Assembly (NCBI GenBank): GCA_946628415.1
Contig: CAMOWK010000010.1
Span: 28,353 to 92,352, forward strand
DNA length: 64,000 nucleotides
Source of the DNA: an uncultured Lachnospiraceae bacterium
Lineage (GTDB): Bacteria; Bacillota; Clostridia; Lachnospirales; Lachnospiraceae
Direction: 5' to 3'
Positions 59,262 through 64,000 of this stretch are shown here, one piece after another. The notes beneath the pieces are model-generated. The model searched no databases and had not been told where the DNA came from. It saw nothing but the letters and a program-made list of their open reading frames with translations. Position 1 is the first letter of the stretch; each line of letters opens with the position of its first letter. A program made the position numbers and the translations under genes.

Positions 59262-61484
59262 TTATTCCTTTTCACCATCAGTCTTTTCCACTGACTTATC
59301 ATTTTCATCATCCGGACGGTCGCCACTTGTTTCCTTTTCAGCAGTTTCCTCGAGAACCTTCTCGATTATCTTTCTGCTCTTTCCGGATTTTACAAGCATT
59401 TCATCAAGCTGCTTACGATACTCCGCATCCTTTGTCTTATCTACATCATAAGGATTATAGGTACTTACCATATCGCGTACCATAACTCTTATGCCGTCAA
59501 AATTCTTATAGGCTATTTCCATTAAGTCTTCCATCTGACTAAGAAATTCATTCTCATCAAAATCAACAGGATGGCCTATGTGGATAAGACTGTTCTTTGT
59601 CTTCTCAAGGCCTTCTTCAGCCATAAGCTTCTCTTCGTAAAGCTTTTCACCCGGTCTCAGTCCCGTATATTCAATGGCTATATCTACATCAGGTTCATAT
59701 CCGCAGAGTTTTATAAGGTTTCTGGCAAGGTCGTCGATCTTAACCGGCTCCCCCATATCGAGCACGAATATCTCTCCACCCTTTGCATATGTACCTGCCT
59801 GAAGTACAAGACGCGCTGCTTCAGGGATAGTCATAAAGTATCTGATTATATCAGGATGAGTAACCGTAACAGGTCCTCCATCCGCTATCTGTTCCTTGAA
59901 AAGCGGTATAACCGAACCACTTGAACCAAGTACATTTCCGAATCTTACCGCAACAAATTCAGTCTGTGCATTTATATGCCCTGCCATATCCTGCCCCGGA
60001 ATTGTAAAGACAGGCTTACCTTCTTCATCCATACGGATTTCATTCGGTCCGAGAGGATACATACTTCCTGCCTCATCCTCAAGATGCACATGAAGCACGG
60101 GAATCTCACTTTCTTTATTCTCTTTAATCTTTCTGTCAAATGACTGGATTATCATCTCACAGATTCTTTTACTTGCTCCCATGATATTTGTAGGGTTAAC
60201 AGCTTTATCAGTACTGATAAGAACAAATCGCTGTGTACCGTACATCATCGCAGCATAAGCAACCTTGTATGTACCGATTGCATTATTCTTAATCGCCTCA
60301 CAAGGACTCACTTCCATAAGCGGAACATGCTTATGAGCAGCCGCATGATAGACAACATCAGGTCTGTAGGTTCTGAAAATCTGATTAACTCTCCTGCTGT
60401 CTCTTACTGAACCTATCATAACCTTAAGGTCAAGTTCAGGATGCTGTCTCGTCAGCTCATTCATTATCCTGTAAGCGTCATTTTCATAAATATCAAAAAT
60501 GATAAGCTGCTTTGGACTATGCTTTGCTATCTGACGGCAGAGTTCGGAACCTATAGAACCGCCACCACCGGTAACAAGAATTGTTTTACCGAAAATGAAA
60601 TCATAAATCTCTGTCATATCAACCTTTATAGGTTCACGTCCAAGAAGATCCTCAATCGCGATCTCCTGCATGGCAGACATGTTAACCTCGCCGTTAACAA
60701 GCTGATATACTCCCGGAAGACTCTTCATCTTGCAGCCTGTTTCTTTACAGATATTAAGGATATCTCTCTTATCCTCCATCTTAGCTGTAGGTATCGCAAG
60801 ATAAATCTTTTCTATACTGTATTTTTCACAGGCAAGAAGTATATCGTCTCTTCCTCCAACGACCGGAACTCCATCAACGAGCTTATTCCATTTGCTGGAA
60901 TCATCATCTATCATGCACACAGGACGGTCTTCAAGTTCACTGGAATTATTCAATTCCCTTACAATGATACGCCCTGCCTCACCGGCACCTATAACCATTA
61001 CCCTGCTGTACTTAGCATTATTCTTCTTACTCTGTGCACGAAGAAGGATGACGAAACGATTTAAGAAGCGAAGTGCAAGCACCATGAAAAACTGTATCAT
61101 CGTTCCGACAGCATAATATGAAATAGGCATTCTTTGGAAAAATACCGTGATTGCAACTATATGAATAAGACTTGTAACTATAGTTGCATAGATAACTCTT
61201 TCAAGCTCAACAAAACTTGCGAACTTCCATATACTCTTATAAAGCCCGAATATCCAGAAACACACAAGGCATATAACAGTGTATATAGGTGCAAACTTAA
61301 GAAGAGGCGTAAGATACATTGCTTCTATCTGCGAAACTTTGCAGTCAAACCTTAACCAGAGAGCAGCAAAATAAGATATGTTCACAATAAACATATCTGC
61401 TATCATAAAAAGAATATTAACAACTTGACTATGTTCTGCCAGGCCGCTTCTTCTTAGAAAATGGCCATCTTTTTCACTATTCAT
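59262..61484 (-). CDS. Membrane UDP-sugar 4,6-dehydratase (PglF/CapD-like)
   Basis: A 740-residue protein with four N-terminal membrane segments (about 22-140), a first Rossmann-like domain (VMVIGAGEAGRIIVREL, about 164-180), and an SDR catalytic domain (ILVTGGGGSIGSELCRQIA, about 302-320). The active-site region reads STDKAVNPTNIMGASKR, with Met where SDRs have Tyr, as in PglF. A ~40-residue insertion (about 466-505: EDEAGSMYPLGPNEIR and so on) before AVRFGNVLGSSGSV is unusual. The likely reaction is UDP-GlcNAc 4,6-dehydration. The C-terminal tail is acidic. Confidence 0.92.
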   Translation of the reverse strand: MNSEKDGHFLRRSGLAEHSQVVNILFMIADMFIVNISYFAALWLRFDCKVSQIEAMYLTPLLKFAPIYTVICLVCFWIFGLYKSIWKFASFVELERVIYATIVTSLIHIVAITVFFQRMPISYYAVGTMIQFFMVLALRFLNRFVILLRAQSKKNNAKYSRVMVIGAGEAGRIIVRELNNSSELEDRPVCMIDDDSSKWNKLVDGVPVVGGRDDILLACEKYSIEKIYLAIPTAKMEDKRDILNICKETGCKMKSLPGVYQLVNGEVNMSAMQEIAIEDLLGREPIKVDMTEIYDFIFGKTILVTGGGGSIGSELCRQIAKHSPKQLIIFDIYENDAYRIMNELTRQHPELDLKVMIGSVRDSRRVNQIFRTYRPDVVYHAAAHKHVPLMEVSPCEAIKNNAIGTYKVAYAAMMYGTQRFVLISTDKAVNPTNIMGASKRICEMIIQSFDRKIKENKESEIPVLHVHLEDEAGSMYPLGPNEIRMDEEGKPVFTIPGQDMAGHINAQTEFVAVRFGNVLGSSGSVIPLFKEQIADGGPVTVTHPDIIRYFMTIPEAARLVLQAGTYAKGGEIFVLDMGEPVKIDDLARNLIKLCGYEPDVDIAIEYTGLRPGEKLYEEKLMAEEGLEKTKNSLIHIGHPVDFDENEFLSQMEDLMEIAYKNFDGIRVMVRDMVSTYNPYDVDKTKDAEYRKQLDEMLVKSGKSRKIIEKVLEETAEKETSGDRPDDENDKSVEKTDGEKE

Positions 61485-61505
61485 CTATATGTCCCCGAGG
61501 CAATA

Positions 61506-62429
61506 TCAGTCTATGCCGATAAAATTAACAGTACTGTCCAGCATAAGCGGAACCTTCCTGTAGAGCACACCGATATTCGCTTCTTTCATTTCTCCACCAA
61601 ACTCACCGTCAATGGTCCATGAAATCATTTCTTCTGATTTAATCTTAATACTTCTCGCTTTATCATATACCATAAGCTCTTCATCTGTCTCTCCCGAAAG
61701 AAGTGCATTAAATATACGCATAAGCTCATCAACTGTTTTCGGTCTCTTTATTAAAAGGCATTCAAAAAGTCCGTCATTAAAGATAACTTCACGTTTTGCA
61801 AGCATCTTAAATCCGGCTACTGATTTAGTATTCGTAAACTGTCCATAGATGTACTCGCCTGTAACGGTTCTTCCATCAAAATCAGCTTCTATATTGTAAA
61901 CCTTAATATTTGAAAGCTCTTTCATTCCACCGAGTATATATGCGGAATGACCGATCAGATTCTTAATATTCTGCGGTGTAGAATACGATACATTTGTAAA
62001 AAGCCCAAAGGCAGCTATATATATATAAGGGTCGCCGTTCAGTATTCCAAGATCGATACTAAGCGGTCTTCCTGTCACTATCTGTTCTGCCGCCCTGACA
62101 GGGTTAAGACTTATCCCAAGACTTCTGGCATAATCATTGGTTGATCCGCAAGGTATATATCCAAGATTTATCTTTTTATCTGTTTTTTCCAGAAGTTCCA
62201 TAAATCCTGTTGAAGTCTTGTCAAGAGTTCCATCCCCTCCCGCACAGACTATCATATCGTAATTTTCGCCGACCAGCGTTACATATTCAGGAATATACTC
62301 CTGACTTTGCACCGGATGTACAACTGTATCATATCCTGCTTTTGTAAAGATATCTGTCATTTCAAAAAGGGAATTTCCGGCCTTCCCTTTTCCGGCAGTA
62401 GGATTAATTATGAAAAGAAGTTTTTTCAT
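61506..62429 (-). CDS. Diacylglycerol/lipid kinase family protein (second)
   Basis: A 307-residue kinase of the DagK/YegS/BmrU group. It shows [11 protein letters not shown] (residues 6-16), [15 protein letters not shown] (about 62-76) and [13 protein letters not shown] (about 95-107). It differs clearly from the paralogue at 31170-32126. Its stop overlaps nothing; its start overlaps the queC stop by four bases (ATGA), so it is translated with queC. A shared role is not evident. Confidence 0.9.
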   Translation of the reverse strand: MKKLLFIINPTAGKGKAGNSLFEMTDIFTKAGYDTVVHPVQSQEYIPEYVTLVGENYDMIVCAGGDGTLDKTSTGFMELLEKTDKKINLGYIPCGSTNDYARSLGISLNPVRAAEQIVTGRPLSIDLGILNGDPYIYIAAFGLFTNVSYSTPQNIKNLIGHSAYILGGMKELSNIKVYNIEADFDGRTVTGEYIYGQFTNTKSVAGFKMLAKREVIFNDGLFECLLIKRPKTVDELMRIFNALLSGETDEELMVYDKARSIKIKSEEMISWTIDGEFGGEMKEANIGVLYRKVPLMLDSTVNFIGID

Positions 62430-63091
62430 TTATTTTTCCTCTCCAAATACTTGACGTATCCATTTTTTCTAAGCTTACAAGCCGGGCAATTACCACACCC
62501 ATCCCCCATTATACCATTATAACAGGTAAGAGTCATGTTCTTTATGACATTTAATCCACCAAGACTGTCTGCAAGTGCCCATGTTTCTTCTTTATCAATC
62601 CACATTAGCGGTGTAATTATATCAAATTCATAATCCATCGCAAGATTAAGTGTCGTATTCAGTGACTTTATAAAAATGTCCCTGCAGTCGGGATATCCTG
62701 AAAAATCACTCTGAGACACTCCGGTAATTATATCACTAATCCCTTCACTTTTGGCATAAATTGCGGCATAAGTGAGAAAAAGCATATTTCTTCCTTCAAC
62801 AAATGAATTAGGGGTTCCTTCTGAAGGTGCATCTGTATCAACAGGTATATCATCTCTTGTAAGGGAGTTAGGTGCGAGGCTGTTCAGTTCACTAAGATTG
62901 ATGACTTTATTTGAAACCCCGAATTTATCGCATATTTTCTTAGCACAGAGAAGTTCCTTTTTATGTCTCTGTCCGTAATCAAATGAAACTGTTTTAACAC
63001 TGCTGTATTTATCCAGTGCCCATAGAAGGCATGTTGTACTGTCCTGTCCTCCGCTGAGAACTACAAGGGCTGTCTCTTTATTCTTTCCCAT
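62426..63091 (-). CDS. queC: 7-cyano-7-deazaguanine synthase
   Basis: Converts carboxy-deazaguanine to preQ0 with ATP and ammonia in queuosine synthesis. The 221-residue protein has the PP-loop [14 protein letters not shown] (about residues 13-26) and a C-terminal zinc site of four Cys ([19 protein letters not shown]). RBS AAGGAG precedes the ATG. folE lies upstream past a palindromic element; the other pathway genes queD and queE are not in the window. Confidence 0.96.
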   Translation of the reverse strand: MGKNKETALVVLSGGQDSTTCLLWALDKYSSVKTVSFDYGQRHKKELLCAKKICDKFGVSNKVINLSELNSLAPNSLTRDDIPVDTDAPSEGTPNSFVEGRNMLFLTYAAIYAKSEGISDIITGVSQSDFSGYPDCRDIFIKSLNTTLNLAMDYEFDIITPLMWIDKEETWALADSLGGLNVIKNMTLTCYNGIMGDGCGNCPACKLRKNGYVKYLERKNK

Positions 63092-63126
63092 ATTTTTCTC
63101 CTTTTGGTTGTTGAGTTAGTGGTTAC

Positions 63127-63272
63127 GTCGATTCAGTAAATATGCATTTCTCTGCACAGCTCCCGCACTCCACGGGTGCCCTAACGGTGCTAAACTCTCA
63201 CTTCATTTCATTCGTGAATCGTTAAGCACCGAGACCCGTGAGGCTGCCGAAATGCATATTTACTGAATCGAC
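63127..63272. repeat. 146-bp intergenic palindromic element (member 2)
   Basis: Outer arms at 63127-63149 and 63250-63272 are perfect 23-bp inverse copies (cores CGATTCAGTAAATATGCATT and AATGCATATTTACTGAATCG). Nested pairs CACGGGT/ACCCGTG and GGTGCT/AGCACC enclose AAACTCTCAC. The inner GGTGCTAAAC...GTTAAGCACCGA block resembles the inside of the element at 17376-17523 when that one is read inverted. It lies between folE and queC. Confidence 0.8.
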
Positions 63273-63292
63273 TGAACCCGGTACTTGTTTCT

Positions 63293-63353
63293 TTTTACTG
63301 GTCTGTGCTATTTACCTGCTCCAATGCTCCTTTTACTGGTCTGTGCTATTTAC
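63293..63353. repeat. 23-bp direct repeat at the folE end
   Basis: Two identical 23-bp copies (63293-63315 and 63331-63353; core ACTGGTCTGTGCTATTTA) lie beside the palindromic element. The second copy overlaps the last base of the folE stop codon. Confidence 0.85.
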
Positions 63354-63937
63354 TAGTTCTGTACAGCCTGCATGACATCCGCGCGGAGGGATGAATCTGT
63401 TTCAAAGGCACCGCGGAGTGTTGTTGTAACTGTATAGGACGGCATGTTTTTGATGCCACGTGCAGTAACACAGCTGTGCTTTCCTTTTATGATGACCGCC
63501 ACATCCGGAGAACCTGTAACCTTCTCCATGATATATGCTATATCGGAGCCGATTCTCTCCTGCAGCTGAAGGCGCTTTGATACCATATCCGCTATACGTA
63601 CTATCTTGCTGAGTCCTATCACTCTGTCTCTCGGTATATATGCAACTGCAACACTCATATCATACATCAGCGCGATATGATGCTCGCAGTAACTAAATAC
63701 TTCTATATCTTTAAGAAGCACCATATCTTTCTTTCCGCCTTCGGCAGGTGACTCGAAGGTCTTGTCAAACATAGCAGCAATCTCATCATTAGTATAATTC
63801 ATTCCTTCAAAAACTTCTTCATACATTCTTGCCACTCTGTCCGGTGTATCTTTTAATCCTTCTCTTTCAGGATCGTCACCGAGTGCAACGAGTATTCCTC
63901 TTACATGTTCTTTTATCTTTTCTTTATCTATAGCCAT
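63353..63937 (-). CDS. folE: GTP cyclohydrolase I
   Basis: Opens GTP to 7,8-dihydroneopterin triphosphate, the entry to folate and to queuosine. The 194-residue protein has the zinc site motif FSYCEHH (about residues 91-97), [20 protein letters not shown], and [11 protein letters not shown] with the second zinc Cys. The start at 63937 was chosen since AAAGGA lies six bases before it; the frame is open to 63991. It lies upstream of queC, which favours a queuosine role, although folate use is equally possible. Confidence 0.96.
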   Translation of the reverse strand: MAIDKEKIKEHVRGILVALGDDPEREGLKDTPDRVARMYEEVFEGMNYTNDEIAAMFDKTFESPAEGGKKDMVLLKDIEVFSYCEHHIALMYDMSVAVAYIPRDRVIGLSKIVRIADMVSKRLQLQERIGSDIAYIMEKVTGSPDVAVIIKGKHSCVTARGIKNMPSYTVTTTLRGAFETDSSLRADVMQAVQN

Positions 63938-64000
63938 TCTTTTTCCTTTCATATGGTTCATAAAGTTTCTTTTACAGATTTTTCCAAACACTAGTCTATC

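Noticed and set aside
63092..63352. Possible preQ1 riboswitch in front of queC
   Set aside because: No preQ1 aptamer pattern was recognised; the gap is filled by a palindromic element and a direct repeat.

Overview
The window looks like chromosomal DNA from a low-GC Gram-positive anaerobe, most likely a member of the Lachnospiraceae (Butyrivibrio/Pseudobutyrivibrio-like). The reasons are AGGAGG-type ribosome binding sites, a PPi-type phosphofructokinase, a soluble [FeFe]-hydrogenase-like protein, DnaD/DnaI-type primosome genes, CdaA/YbbR, two FeoA proteins with FeoB, and a lipoprotein-rich, LPS-free gene content. This assignment is inference; there is no rRNA or tRNA gene in the window. Coding density is high, no gap between genes exceeds 300 bases, and most genes lie on the minus strand.

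Layout, left to right. 1-3.2 kb: the 3' part of a phosphofructokinase, then a minus-strand cassette with its own promoter (acyl carrier protein, BtrH/C39-like protein, 4'-phosphopantetheinyl transferase). 3.2-5.6 kb: rpmG-secE-nusG-rplK-rplA, closed by a terminator and without rplJ/rplL behind it. 5.7-8.7 kb: undecaprenyl-diphosphatase and a polysaccharide-export ABC pair. 8.7-13.3 kb: an HD-GYP protein, ilvE and a GGDEF protein. 13.3-16.6 kb: an Lgt-like protein, two zinc-ribbon membrane proteins, and between them an MNT-HEPN toxin-antitoxin pair with a divergent small HTH regulator and a 36-bp palindrome. 16.7-20.9 kb: upp, a long PRPP synthetase and DnaI/DnaD-like replication genes.

21.1-41.2 kb is a nearly unbroken minus-strand run of about 20 kb with many ATGA overlaps. 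In transcription order it holds a two-adaptor MacAB-like efflux system, an SbcD/SbcC-like nuclease pair, a Fur-family regulator, a lipid kinase, an SsuABC-like importer, an [FeFe]-hydrogenase-like protein, two membrane proteins, CdaA, YbbR, a sirtuin and MurC. 41.4-46.2 kb is a plus-strand island: a TPR-DUF4037-DUF4125 fusion, a GNAT protein and an alpha/beta hydrolase with a long helical N-terminus. 46.2-49.8 kb is a ferrous-iron uptake operon (feoA, feoA, feoB, a Cys-rich membrane peptide, an HMA protein) with two matching candidate operators. 49.8-52.8 kb carries purA and purB. 52.9-61.5 kb is a surface-glycan cluster (PglF-, PglE- and PglC-like enzymes, two glycosyltransferases, an ATP-grasp ligase and a dTDP-rhamnose reductase). 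61.5-63.9 kb carries a second lipid kinase, queC and folE.

The least explained items are the ACP/BtrH-like/PPTase cassette, a family of about 147-bp intergenic palindromic elements (two clear members plus related hairpin blocks), a palindrome whose arm encodes the C-terminus of a glycosyltransferase, the TPR-DUF4037-DUF4125 island, and paired TTAG-N6-CTAA palindromes in front of the feo genes.
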